Source of the DNA: Xiphophorus maculatus
Lineage: Eukaryota > Chordata > Actinopteri > Cyprinodontiformes > Poeciliidae
Reading direction: 5' to 3'
NCBI RefSeq assembly: GCF_002775205.1
Contig: NC_036464.1
Coordinates: forward strand, 2,094,501-2,158,500
Length of the DNA stretch: 64,000 nucleotides
This document shows, piece after piece, positions 10,781 to 24,300 of the stretch. Below the pieces are notes generated by a model, which saw nothing but the letters and a program-made list of their open reading frames with translations, did no database searches and was not told where the DNA came from. Both the position numbers and the translations under genes were made by a program. Every line of letters starts with the position of its first letter. Position 1 is the first letter of the stretch.

Positions 10781-13700
10781 ATATATGTGTGTATCCATTG
10801 TTCTTAACCTTAAAAATATATGACTCCTAAGGACAGTGAAGAGAGTCAAATACAATAAATAACTTATGTAATAATTATTTAAGTATCCTTACTTTAATAA
10901 AACTCTTCACTCTCCATAGATCTGTCTTTTGATCCGTCTTTAAATAAGTTTATTCATAAATTGTTTATTTAAAAATGTACAGTAAAATAAATTTTTCTTT
11001 ATCTTTAATTTATGCAAATATACATCACCAGATCTTAATTACATGTTCAGCTTGGATTTAATTTAAATGTAAATCATGAACTTCTTTTTGTTTTGATGTT
11101 TCTGGATTAAATAAACTTTATTCACTGGTCAGAATCCAGATCTGTGCAGATCATCACCAACTGATCTCTACAGAAACAGAGCCGCTCGGCCTTCAGCATA
11201 ACCACCAGTCAGATCCACTTTTCTGTCAATATTTATTATATTATCTTTCAAGTCCCTTACTTAACTATGAGCCATTTACTTAAAGAAAATTGTAAAATTG
11301 CAAAATAAAAACAGAATTTTCCTCCACTTTTCTCTGTTTTGAAAAAAAAAATCAACTTAAAATAGCAGTAAAGCTAAATGGATAATGTGCAGTTGTTGCA
11401 TAAAACAACATAGTGATCAAATTGTGTATCAACATGCAAGAACAGCTCAGTGTGGCGACGCCCCCGTCTGTTATCTGGAATGATGTCACGGCGTCACGGC
11501 AGCTCAGAGCTTCACATACATGGAGGGAAAAATCACAGCAGTTTCTCAGTCCATAGAACAGCAAGCAAAGAGATTATTATATTTTGATACTATCATAAAC
11601 CACAAGTACTGTTAAAATGTAAATTTTCTGTGTGTAACTAATGTCACATATTTTCTACGTTGGACTAAAAACAATAAGGACGTCCCCTTGTGGATTTAAA
11701 TAATCCCTTCACTCCTTTCCGAGCCTGAGATTTATTGCTGGTGTTTTATACAAAGAAAAGCAACACATAGAAAACATTTAAGACCCACTACATCAGAGCA
11801 GTAAACTGTCATACAGCAGAAGCATGTTTTCTGATTGCTGGTTCAATACAAACATGTTTTCTGAATTAAAAGCTCCAGTTCCATCAGTTTTCTGCAGCTA
11901 AATCTGTAAATGTAACCATCAAAAGCCAAATAAACTCACATGGTATTTTAAAACTTAAATGCACATTTTACTTTACGGTCATTCCAACTAGGAGCTGATC
12001 TCATTCATCAAATAAAATGTTATTTTCCTACATTTCTTTGTTGGATAATAAATTAAGGAACAAAAAATGTGAAGAGCCAAAAGAACAACGGGAACCGAAA
12101 ATAATTTGGTTCATCCAAACTGACCTAGAACAGGAAAGTCTAAATTCACGTCAACAAGGACGAGATTTTGGGTCCAATGGTGTCGGCCTTCAGTCAATAA
12201 GTAAACGGGATAACGAAGGGCGGATAAATTATTATTTTAAATTCTGGTTGACATCCAGCTAGAACTTCCTGTAACCGGTTCAGATTGAATGTTTGTGCTG
12301 CTGAATGGTCAGACATCTTTGGAGCCTTTATTCAGTCTCTTGCTGTTCCACCTCTGTTGATCCAGGCAGCACATTTCTTCTGACAGTTAAACTTTCTGAA
12401 AGCGTGGCGTCACAAGGCGGCGGGTTTGCAGCGTTTCCTCTGAAAGCTGAACAGAAGAGCAGCTTTGCAGCCTTGATCCCTTCAGAGAATCGAGAGCAGA
12501 ACTTCTTCAGACTTTAAGATCCAGTTGTTCATGAATCACATTGACATGCTCAGAGGTGAGGAGGGTTCCTGTCACGCAGCTTTCAGGTTCATGTTTTCCT
12601 GGTTTTCTGTGCTGAACATAATTAGAGGGAAAAGCAGCTTTCTGACATCTGAGTGCTGGAATCCAGTCAGAACGCCTCCATGATTGATTTACTGCCTGTT
12701 TCTGTGCAGTGACTGATTAGCTCCCTGCTAGAAGTAGGGAGCTAATTTACAGGAGGGAAATATTCTGAGCAGAACAACTGCAGAACCGTGAATAATTAAA
12801 TATTCTTAGCAGAACAATTGCAGAACCGTGAATAATTAAACAAGAAACGATACAGAGGAAAAAAACATTTTAAAAGAAAGTTTACATTTCTGAATCAAGG
12901 TTTATTTTAAATCAGTTTCTCAGGTGCAAACAGGGAGAATAAACATGATAAACATACAGAATGAAAAATAACGTAACCTCTAAAGGATCAGAACCAAGGA
13001 ACCCAAAGACCCAACTCCAGTTTACCCACTAAGGTAAACTGGAGTTAAGCAGCAGTAGAGCTCAGACTTAGAAATTAGAATATTGTGTTAAAGTGCAATA
13101 TGTCTAGCCAGTCGTCTCAGAAAGTCTGTCATTTTTTTATTATTTTATTCTATTTAAGATTACACATAAATGAAGCTTTTACTTTTTTAGTCTTAATTAT
13201 TATGGTTCACGATTTAAAAAAACCTTAGTAGAGTCTTAGAAAATAAGAGCATCACAATTTAATCAAAAATAGATGCTTAAGCTGAAATGTCAGGTTTCTG
13301 ATAATTATCTGTAGTCCTGTGTTACCCATAATCATCAAAATTACAAATTATTTCCCAAACAAAGACCTGTAAAATATTACTGTGCGATTATAGAAATGAG
13401 TTTCACTTTCTGAGATGACCAACAAGAAATATTAAACTTTTATGATGTATTAAATATATTTTTAGATGCACCAGTACAGAAAAATGACTGAAACATTTTC
13501 TAACAGCAGAGTCAGCCTTTATGTTCGTCAGCCTAAAGACTGGAAGGAGATAAAGTGGAGCTGAATCGGTTCAGAGCCGAACCGGGTCCAGAACCAAACC
13601 GGGTCCAGAGCCGAATCGTGTTCAGGATCGAACCGGGTCCAGACCTGAACCGGGTCCAGACCAGGAGCCAGTTAAACTCATCAGACTTCACAGAACTCGT

Positions 13701-14600
13701 CAGAGCTCCAGAACCTCTCGGTTCTTCTGGGTTCAGATCTTCAATGTAGAATCATTTCTGTCCTTTAGATCTGAACGTCTGCAGGAATCTTCAGAACAGA
13801 TCATTAAAGAAAAATTAAGTGCTTTAAAATATTAATATCAAATAGTTTTAAATTTAAAGACAAGTGGTATTTTGTTGCAGGTCTTACAGGATGTTCCTGC
13901 TGGTTAGGGGCGGAGTCTGCGACCGTCACTGTTTGTGTTTAATCTGTTCTTGTCGCGGTTTTGGGAGGAGGCGGCGTCTGACGGCCACGTTGGCGGTCCG
14001 GAGACGACATGTGACACCGGGAAGCCCGGATGAGATGGCATGAACAGGAAGGAGGGAGAAGATTCTTCTGGGCTCTCGGGCTGCAGGCACCACTTTTCTT
14101 TATTATAGTTTATTTTATAATAAATGCCTTTAATAGGGCTGAAAATAAATTTGTTATGGCCAGGATGTAACAAAAGATTCCCCAGAACATGATAACTCAG
14201 AGCTTCAAGGTTATGTGAAGTCCAGATGGTTCAGAAAGATCAAACTATGGTAGAAAATAATGTGACTTTATAGCAGCTCTCTGTGGAGAAAACATTAAAT
14301 AAACTATATTAGGACAGATGAGGAAACTCTAAACAGATTGCACATTAAAATAACCGGGAAGGGCTTGAGTGCTTCTAGTGTCTTGAGGGTGGAGTCATTT
14401 GATCATAAATGAACAGAAAGTGTAACATGAACATAAAAATACTTGGTGAAATAAACATATTAATGACTACAGGCAGCATGCTGCAGGAGGGTTTAAGCGT
14501 TAACCAGATTATTGCTAATCCTCCTGCTGACCTTCAGCTTAAAGGTCAAATTAATGATTAAATAAAAGCGTCTCAGACAGAGAGATATGCTCGATCATAA
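10781..14600. other. Intergenic stretch downstream of kif20b
   Basis: No exon chain is visible. Minor structures are a 39-bp direct duplication at 12,760-12,840, a hairpin at 13,013-13,046, and an ~18-bp degenerate tandem repeat of GAACCGGGTCCAGA at about 13,560-13,670. A TTTATT at about 14,098-14,103 (AATAAA on the minus strand) is a candidate kif20b polyadenylation signal. Confidence 0.5.
13013..13046. other. Perfect 14-bp inverted repeat with 6-nt loop
   Basis: AACTCCAGTTTACC and GGTAAACTGGAGTT flank CACTAA. A stable hairpin is possible on either strand. No poly-U tract or gene association is seen. Confidence 0.8.
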
Positions 14601-14645
14601 GCAGCTTCATTAAGACAGTAATATGAAAGCTAACTGGATACGGCG

Positions 14646-16901
14646 CTAGCATTTAGCCACTCTGGAGCGGAGGCGCAGCTTGATCTGCTGGCTGCCGTCG
14701 CCGTCCTTCGTCTCCTGGTTAATAATCTGAAAACACAGACAGGAGAAAACATGGCAGAGGAGGGCGGATGTAGCAAAGCAGATAATTAAAGAACATAATC
14801 AGGAACAGATGTTCCCAGGGGACGTGCTTTAAAAAAAATAAATAAATGTTAGCCACTAATAAATTCAAGATGGCCACTAGGGTCACCAAGGTAAAATTAC
14901 TTATGCACTAAAACTAACAATACTTACCACAAAAGAATACTTTTTGTGTCAACTCATACATAATAGAACCCATAGAAATGATATTTTTTTATTTAGTTTT
15001 CAAGATGGCCACCATTGTTGTCATGGAAGATAAACTTTTGCAATAAAATGACCAAGTACCGTACATGAATATGTTTGGTGTCAAATCAGAGCCTACATCT
15101 TTTGAACTGTAAAAATCATATTTTCTTCATCTTGTGTTTGACTTTTCTGGTTGACATTTTTCAAAATGGCCACCATAGTTGTATTGGAGAATATGTTTAT
15201 GCTGAAATCGGCAGTGGTTGACACAGCTAACCAAAAGGTTTGGTTCACTAACCACTAAACAACAATCTGAGCTCCGCCAACTTTAAACACATAAAAAAAT
15301 AACCAGAAGCTGATGTCAGACCACTAAATATAAAAATTAAGTAAATGCTAAACCCATAAAAAAAGAAGCAGACGGGACAGCTAAACAAAGTTAGCAGAAG
15401 TTAGCGCTGAACCACCAACACAAAGTCTCTCAGTCCCTTTTCACATCTAAATATCCTTCCAGTTGATAACTAGTGAGAGATTCCTAAATTGTTCAGTTTC
15501 ATGTTGGATTTTGCTACATTTTATTTCTTTGAAGTTGTATGAAAACAAGTGATGTGACAAAGTTTATAAAGGTCATAAAATACGTAACATTTTATGGCAA
15601 TAATTGGTTCTAAAGGCTCAAAAATGTCTGCCATCTTGAAATCCAAGTGGCTGATGGGAAATATGAAAATCATACGGCCTGAGTGGAGAACAAGGCCTTT
15701 CAAAAATATGCAGTATAATTAAAAAATTCTTTCAATACAAAATGGTAGTTTTAATATTTTGTGGCTGGGATTTGAACCCAGAACCTTTCCGCTGCAGCGA
15801 TACCAACTCCTCCACTGAGAAGTGAGCAAATAAAAACATTCATTTTCATTCTTTCCATAAGACAAACCTACATATCCAGATTTACTAAGGTTATCAACAC
15901 AGATTAAAGATATAAAAATAACCCCAACATCTCATTTCCCAGGACTCATAATGTATGATATGAGCTGCAGCCCCTCGTCACGCTGCCTCGGCTCCACTCA
16001 CCGGGTGGGAGGGCATTTCCATGGGGCAGGAGATTTCAGGCCTGTAGAGCTTCTTTCTGCTCCTATTGGCCGTCAAACGGAGGGGGGAAGAGGAGGAAGA
16101 GGCTGACTGGGCATCCACACGGCCGCTGACCAGGCTCATCATCTTCTTGGCTGCAGCAACACATCAGGAAGCTTTCAGGGATTTGATCAGAATGAATAAA
16201 CAGCAGCACAAAGATCCAAGGCTTGGGAAAAACAAAAACTCATTCTGAGTCAAAGAACATTTAAGGAGGGAGAATAAAAGTTTCCGAGCTCTGCCTTTGT
16301 GCAGATGATACTCGGGTTTATGTCACCAGATCACATCATTTACTCCAAGCAGGTAAAACTCTGGATGGTTAATGTTTCTCAGTTAAATGAGAAGTTAAAG
16401 TCTAGTCCAACACATTTTAACCAGTCAGGCCTTTAGAAGGACCCAGAGCCCATGTGAAGATGTTTCCTCATGTGACTGAGCTGTGTTGGAGTTTCAGGAC
16501 ACTCAGGACTCCTCACCCTACTGGTATCAGGCCTCTTCAGCCTCCAGGGCCATGGCAACCATCTACTTTTGACTGTGGTTGAATTGTGTTTAGTTCTGGT
16601 GAGGTAAAGCTCCCTGCTCTGACTGAAAGGTTGTGTGTTTCTGACCTCCAGAGCCCAGCACGGTCGGGGACCTCTGCAGGAAGTCTCCGATCTTCTGCAG
16701 CGTGCCATCCTTCCTGCTGCGGAGGCTGCTCTGGGAGGTAGCGCTCTGGCCACAGGGAGGTAAAGGTGGTCAGCAGTTTGTCTCACAGCGTCCAGTTTAA
16801 CAGTGAGTGTTTGTTCTGGGTGGTACCTCCTCTGTCCGTGGGCTCAGCTTTGGTGTGAGTTTGGTTCTGGTGTTCCTCCGGTTCTCTGTCTCCACTTCCT
16901 C
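14646..16901 (-). CDS. kif20b: kif20b exons 28-31: C-terminal tail (aa 1688-1821)
   Basis: Four small exons lie 8 kb downstream of exon 27. Exon 28 has minimal CDK-type sites (TP and SP in KLTPKLSPR). Exon 29 has the conserved [17 protein letters not shown] block. Exon 30 has [11 protein letters not shown]. Exon 31 ends [11 protein letters not shown] before TAG, comparable to the basic C-terminus of mammalian KIF20B. This region is the mitotic phosphorylation and Pin1-binding tail in mammals (family knowledge). Phase 0 at the exon 27/28 junction supports direct joining over the 8-kb intron. Confidence 0.93.
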
Positions 16902-18329
16902 CTGAAAACCCCGACATGACTCATCTTTAACAAGGAGCTAAAAACAACGTGTTTCATAATGACAGGTTGGAGCAGATGGAGGCGGTTCTAATTCAACACA
17001 GTGAGGAGCAGCCGCGGTGAAAATATATGTCATTAAAGAGGAGAAACAAGCTGTAATTTATAGTTAGAGGCCAGGCGGAGGAGCTGGAATCACAGCGAGG
17101 TAAACTCAGCCATTATCTGAGTGTCAAGAGTTTGGCTTCCACTGCGCCTGGAGGAAAACCTGCCGTCAGCGCGAAGCACAAAACTAACCAGGTTCAACGC
17201 ATTTCAGATTCAGACATTCAGCAGCAGCTTAAACACACCAAACACAGATCCAGTCCAGCCTTCAGATGCCAAACGGCCACCGAACGCATCGTTACTGAAA
17301 ACAATTGTCTGCAAACAGCAGCAGCTCTCCACTTCGTTTGACCACTTGGCCTGTTTACTGCAGCGTGATTCAGTTATCTCTAAATACAATTCAACCAGGA
17401 AAAGCTGCTGTTCTACATGTTTATTTATTTCCAGACAAACAAAATGAGCTAAACAGTGAAGGTCTAAATGACAGATTAACATGTAAACAACAGTTGGATT
17501 ATTCCAACTGTAATATTTGTTCATCATCTAAAGATATTCCATTATTATAGGAGTGTGTCAACCTTTCGTCATATTTGAAGATTTTCAAAAATAAAACTGG
17601 TTTTAGCAGGAAAGAGGAAAACATTTATTAATGTCTGATCAATCAATCAATGATCAGGTTTCTTTTGATTCAGATTCATGGCCTGAAGCTCAAACACTGG
17701 AATGCATCCAAACTAAAAACTATGAATTATTTAGCTACAGCAGTGCTTCTTCAGCTGACTTTGGTCATTTTCATTTCTCTGCTGAAGTAAAACTGCATTT
17801 ACATTTTTTATATTATAGTTTTTAAAGAGAAAATTGCAATCAGCAGATCAGAGTTTAGAGAAAACAGTAAATCATCAAATAAAAGCCTGATCAGTGGAAA
17901 CAAAGAAGGAATGTGAAGGAGAAATCGGGCAGTTTTATTCCTGCTGGCTCATGTTTTACCCAAACTTTAGATTCAGTCTCTGCTGTCGGCTCAAAGGCAG
18001 GAAGGAGTTTTAAAGGATTGTAAAGTTACAGCAGTTAAAAGCCTCAGTGGATCAGGGATCAAATCTTCTCCTTCCCTGCAGAGTTTTGCCACATTATCAA
18101 ATCAAAGAAATGTGAATCACAAGCAGCCGTGGAAGACAAGACCAACCTGCGAATTGGCTGATTGGTTGGGGAGAGGAGTGGGCGGGGAATCAGGGAAAAC
18201 AAAGGTCACGACCTGTGGAGTCATCAATGACTCACTGGATGGTTTGAGAGAGAACGGAGGAGCGGGGCAGCACAGAGGAGCTGAGTGTTTGAGGCACGGT
18301 GTGTGTGTGTGTTGGTGGGTGTGTTACAG

Positions 18330-18362
<33 letters not shown>

Positions 18363-21300
18363 CAGAGGGTGTGAGCGAGGCGGAACAGGCGTTAACATTG
18401 TGGAGGCGGAGGGATGAGAGCTGATGAGGAGCGGAGATAAGCTGGGAGTGGACTGCATGGAGTCAGTAAACAAGATGGAGGGGATGGAGAGAAAGAAGAG
18501 ATGAGAGAATGAAGAGAGGGATAGAGAGAAAGAAGAGATGAGAGAATGAAGAGAGGGATAGAGAGAAAGAAGAGATGAGAGAATGAAGAGAGGGATTGAG
18601 AGAAAGAAGAGATGAGAGAATGAAGAGAGGGATAGAGAGAAAGAAGAGATGAGAGAATGAAGAGAGGGATTGAGAGAAGGAAGAGATGAGAGAATGAAGA
18701 GAGGGATTGAGAGAAGGAAGAGAAACAGAACAGAGGAACAGATGTGATCTAGAGACAGTGAAATTTGTCTGAAGTTGATTTATTTCCTGTTCTGGAGTGG
18801 ATCACAGATCCCAGGTGAACCCATCAGAACCTGAAGGTCGAATCAGAACCTGAAGGTCGATTCTTTCTAACCAGGTTCATCGTCTCTAACTGAGCTGATA
18901 CAGAGGAACACAGACAGACGAGGAGTGAGGAACCGTCATCAGTTTTCATGGTTACCATGGTGACATTCTGTCTGGTTATGTTTAAGACTTTAGACTGAAG
19001 TACTGAAGAAGAAAACTTGTTGGAGATGTTTGCCTACACAGAACGACAGGTACCTGCTGCTACTTCAGCTAAAGGACAGGAAGAGACCGGACCGGACCAT
19101 CTGGACAGAACTACGGCCTCAGACTGGACCTACTTTGCTGACATAACAGTTATTTTCCCCAATCTAACGAGCATCTTCCAAGGAACCAAAGGTCTAGTTT
19201 CCATGGTTTTGAATTCGACAGGACGTTGTACGGTTAACTCATCACAGTGACGTTGCAGTTCTTACTGACGTCTGTTTAAGAACATTTTGGCTCATTTGTT
19301 CTTTTCAGGCAGAGGAGAACTTCCAGCCAATAAAATGAGAAACATGGCGGCTAAAAGCAGGAACTTCTGCGTCACTAGTAGGGGTTGAACGACTACATAT
19401 TTTTTAAGGTCGACTACATCATGATAATAGTCGAGTCGATGTCGACTAGTCGCGGTGACGTCATAGTGACGTAAGCGCAAAAACCCTTCACAACTACTTG
19501 GAGGCTTTATTAGCTATTTTCACAGCAAATATTGCCCCCCCCCCCCCCCCCGACCCACACACACACACACACACACTCTCCCCTTCTCCTGCTTTTACTA
19601 AGTCTATTATGGAGCTTCTTCGTGAGCAGCGGGGAAAAGTTTGTTGCACAAAGTCAGGTCTGACTTTTTTTTTCTAAACACCGGCTGATGCTGATGATCT
19701 CTGGATAGTTACTATAGGAGTCAAATTATCACACTGACTACATGGAGCTTTTGGAACATCACAAGCCGAACTTGTTATGAACGGATCCCGTTTGGTTACA
19801 GCTGAATTCAACGAAACCACCTGCTTCTCCTCCGCCCGATGCGCGGCAGGAAGCTCTGCTGACTCAGCAGATTGAACGATTTAAGATATTTTCTAGTCAA
19901 CGTCAACATGATAAAAGTCGAGTCGATGTCGAGTTGACTAGTCGTTGTGACGTCATAGCAACGCAAGACGCAAAGCTTTGGAGTAACGTACAGGCTTTAT
20001 TACCCGTTTTCATGGAAAAATACGGCATTTACACAGAACAGCAACAAGTGAAACAACAAAACATCGGGATAGTTTATGATAAATAATAAGTTGCTGGGAA
20101 ACCAACATTCAAAAGGAAACGCACATCTTTTAGATGGCATGTAAAAACAATAAAAAGAGGTGGCACGGGGCGGGGGGGGGGGGGGGGGGGGGGGTAAATA
20201 AAGTTCACTCGCTGTCAATATTCTCTTCGCTAAGAGTTGTTGGGGTTTTTTCTTGGTTGACATGTAGGAAAACAAGGGCATCAACATGAGCTGGATGAAG
20301 GCTTGCCCGCTTTCTCGTAATGGTATTCCCAGCGAGAGAGAAAATCCTCTCGCTGGGAGTGCTGTTTGCCGGAACAGCTAAATATTTTCTGCTGAGGTTT
20401 GCCAGACTGGGAAATCTGCCCTGGTTGCTGGCCCACCACTGCAGCGGGTTCGCCATGGTGGGGATCTGCGGTACCGAAAAAAAATCAAGGATTTCTTTGG
20501 CGGCAGTGGTGCTGTGTGCTGCTGATCCCCTGTAACTCTGGTAATGTGGCCCAAAAAGTTGCAAAAAATCTTCTTCACGTCTGACTTTTTTCCCGGTCAC
20601 CGGCTCGCTCTGATCGGGCGAGTTTTAGACGGCTCATGTTTTGTAGTGGACTGCAGTTGCAACTCCATCTCCTTTTAAAAACACTGTAAAACCACAAATA
20701 TGCATCCATCTACATATCATTTAAACTAATGTATTAACTTATTTTTCTTGTGTCTTGTGACGTATACTGTGCTGTCAGATCAGCACAGGCTGTCACCACC
20801 GGCAATCACATGACTGCGACTAGTCGACATGAAATGTAAAAACTCGCGAGACGTCCTAGAGTCGACTAGTCGACTAATTGGTTCAACCCCTAGTCACTAG
20901 TAACTTCAGGATGTAATTGTACCGTTTCCTCTTCCTCAAAACCTTTTGACAAGAACATAACTTTTACCAAAGGCTAAAAGACCCAAGTAATGTGATTACA
21001 CTTAAGGATCACAGAAGGTCAAAGTTCAAATCAACATCCATTAAACTCCATGAACACTCCATGTCCTTCGTGTCTCTGCGTGGTTAAAGCTACAAACTCC
21101 AACTGGAGCCTTCAGGTCGTCAAGCCAACATCGACCTGCACGTTTCTGTTATTTTATTTAAAATGTTTGTCATTTTCACATCTGTGACGTTTGCTGCTTA
21201 ATTTAACTTTCCAACCAGATTTAAGAAGAGTAAATCCAGAGTCAGAGTTAATATTCCTGCTGTAGGTCTGATCTAGTAAAGACGATCTGGAGAACGAAGG

Positions 21301-24300
21301 TCCTTTAACACGAATCCTCAGTCAAGTCCTACAGAGAGATTTACGCTCCTTTTACAAAGCCACATTTATCATCATGTATGTTAATAATCCCAGCCTATTG
21401 AGCCAGAAGAGAGAAAAAAACATGTCTGCACCATAAAAGGCAGAAGCTATTGTAAAGATTTTCTGGGACAGCAGCAGGGATGGCGCTCCTCAAAGTAAAA
21501 GCTTCATCAATAAATCATTAGGAGACGGACAGACGGACCTCTGCCTGGTAGGCAGAGCTGGGAGGTGAGCAGGACTGGAAGAAGCAGCTTATCTTCATGT
21601 TTAAAGGAAACCTGAACCAGTCGGATCCGTCCTGATAAGAACCCGCTCAACCATGTCAGCCCCAAATTACAGCTTCTCCTCCGACAGGCAGCAATTACAT
21701 GCAAATTAATCGGTTGATTTAGACGGCTTTAGAAGATAAATGACCTGAAGAGCTGGAGTCAGAACATCTACAGATCCTAATGCAGAGACACAGCGCTTCT
21801 CATTTCAGATCGGGTTCATTAATACGATCGTTTATCCACTTCTGTTCAGTCTGTAATCAGCTTCCAGGAACCAGTTTGACTCCAATGTGTCCACATTCAG
21901 GTGGAAAGAAGTGGACCAGTCCACTTTGGTCACTTAGTTTTTTCAAATAGTTAACGGTGAGAGATGTCAAATTCTGCTCAATGGAAAAAGCCTAAATAAT
22001 AAAAACATTCTAGACAAACATCTAGACACATCTATACCACCTCAGTCACAACTCAGCATAAGTTGACCTTTGATGACTATTGAGGTATCAAAATCTGAAT
22101 TTGTGTGAAAACTGGTTAAAGTATTAATGCTAAATCAGAAATCATGAATGAGGTGAAAATGGCCTCCAGGAGTCATGATGTAAACACCGTACGATTATTC
22201 TGGATGGAGAAAACCTAAATGTAAAAACAAGGTCAAACTATAATGTTCAAACTGATATGTAGCAGGACGGAAGTCATCACAGAAGAAGAGCTGGTTCCCG
22301 GTGAGATCTCCAGGCGCTGACTGAAATTTCAACACAATTTTCAGTCTTGAAATTGTTTTCTCTAATTTAATTTTAAAACAACAAAAAAATCTAATTACCG
22401 GTATTAATTTTTTGTCGTCTTATTTTGAAATGCAAGAACCAAAGAACCAGACAGATTCAACACCAGGCCCCTGAACCTGGTCACTGCGCTCAAAGGCTTT
22501 TACCTTATTCTAGATTTTATGTTGTTTTATTTTATGGAATGCACAGAAAAATGTTAATTTATCTTTAAACTAAATGAAAGATGATGATCAGGTCAGTAGG
22601 AGATGGAGACCTAACATGGCGGATGTTGATGGGAACCATGGAAACCCAACATGGCGGATGTTGATGTGATGGTGAAATGGTTCTGTGGGTTCTGGATGAA
22701 AACACGGTTCTAATGAGGTAAAGCAAACGGTACCTGGCGTGCTGTTCGTCTCTTAGTCCTCCTGAAAATGTGAGACTTAAACAAAAACAAGAATTCAGTT
22801 AAAAAGCAGCTTTAATTTGACTTCTGCAGTTTAACGGTAGCTGACTAACTTATAAACTGGGTATTTTTCATCTAATGCAGTAAAAACTAATAAGTGAAGA
22901 CAAAAGATGAAAACATGAGCAGAAACTTTCTGAAGAGCTTGTTGGGCAGACCAAAACTTTGACTGGTCCAGAAGTGAAGGTTACAGTGCTGTTGGGTAAA
23001 CACTGGAGCCTCAAGAGGAGACTGCTAACACTGTAGCAGTCAGTGTTACAGTAGCTCTGCAGAAGCTTCTGACTGAAGTAGTTCAGGTGTCTCTAGTTTT
23101 TGTACTTAATTTAAATAATTTTACCACCTGGTCAACCTTATTCTGCTCTCAATCTTACTTTTTAAATGACTCTAAACACATTTGGTTGTTTTATCACCTT
23201 AGAGTTACTGCTGTAACATTTCTAAAACGATAATTTACTTCAGCGGCACGACTGTTGAAAATATAAATAAAATATTTAAAAAAATACTACAGTGAAGTCT
23301 GTTCTGGTCATATCTGTTCCTGGACTCAAATATTCATACAGAATATTTATTAAAGCTCTTGTTACTTTAGTTTCTGCAAAGGACAAAGAAGAAGCTTTTT
23401 TCCTGCATTTGTCATCTCTAGGGACCAATTCAATTTTAATATTCAAATGAACTTGAGCTATTATTATTGAACAGAGATTAGTTTTTCATTTCAGATACTA
23501 TCTTCATATTCCCAGCTAGCTGCTCTGGTTTGCCAAGCAGTAAATTGGATTCTTCTGATGGTTTTTATGTTAATCTACAGTTTTAAGTTTCCTTTAAAAT
23601 ACACTGAATAACTGGACGCTTTAATTAACTGAGTGGCTCCAAACAATGGAGAACAGCAGCTTAATGTGACGCTGTGGGTTTGAAATAAAACATTCAGACA
23701 GTTAAACTCTCCTGAAGCTCAGCCTAGAGTCCAGATTCAGAAAATCTGAACCAAGGAAGTAAACTTCACCTGAACTCGTTGTTTAGTTTTAAATCCCTGG
23801 GATCCGACACAAACTTCCATCTTCATCTACAGGAGCAGCACAGAAACCCAGTGGTGATACATCCACAGCAGGATGAGGTGGGAGGTCATGTGGGGTCACC
23901 GAGGCGACCCATGTGTCACCCCGCTCCACTGAGGGCAGGTCTGACTCACTCCCAGTTAAAAATGGGAGCTGGGACGTCTCACTGTCTCCTCACATCCCTG
24001 CTGCCAAACAACAAACCCTCTGCAGCAGGAGCTGAGAAAAAACCTTTTAAATGCTTCTTCCTTATGAGTCAGAGGGAGACCTCGACATGTCCCGGGGTTT
24101 GATCACCTACAGATTACAGCAGAAATCATTATGAATAATATCTGATTTGAATGGTGGGACAGTAAAATTCCTCCATAACTGGAGTTTTCATAAAATATTT
24201 TATGTTTCTGACTGTTTGTGGTCTGCATGCACATGGTAACAAACTGCTTTATGTTTCCAAAAGACAACCAGCAACATTCTGGCTCTTTAATCCAACATTA

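Larger units (their letters stand above)
19379..20892. mobile_element. hAT-superfamily DNA transposon remnant, 1,514 bp
   Basis: Termini TAGGGGTTGAAC and GTTCAACCCCTA are perfect 12-bp TIRs. Both flanks carry the identical 8-bp duplication GTCACTAG (19,371-19,378 and 20,893-20,900), the hAT-type target duplication. Subterminal GTCGACTAGTCG motifs occur at both ends. The left-end sequence (about 19,385-19,530) is repeated inside at about 19,870-20,030, so the element carries two diverged left ends. Only the transposase C-terminus survives. It sits in kif20b intron 27. Confidence 0.92.

Noticed and set aside
10609..10830. 73-codon frame with an IY repeat
   Set aside because: Half of it is the AT microsatellite and half is the TIR element.
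22734..22761. A 28-nt minus-strand segment with good splice signals (tttcag/GAGGAC..CAG/GTACC) between kif20b exons 27 and 28
   Set aside because: Exon 27 ends in phase 0 and this segment would then read GAG GAC TAA. Exon 28 joins directly in phase and its EEVETEN start aligns with the mammalian protein, so the segment is cryptic.
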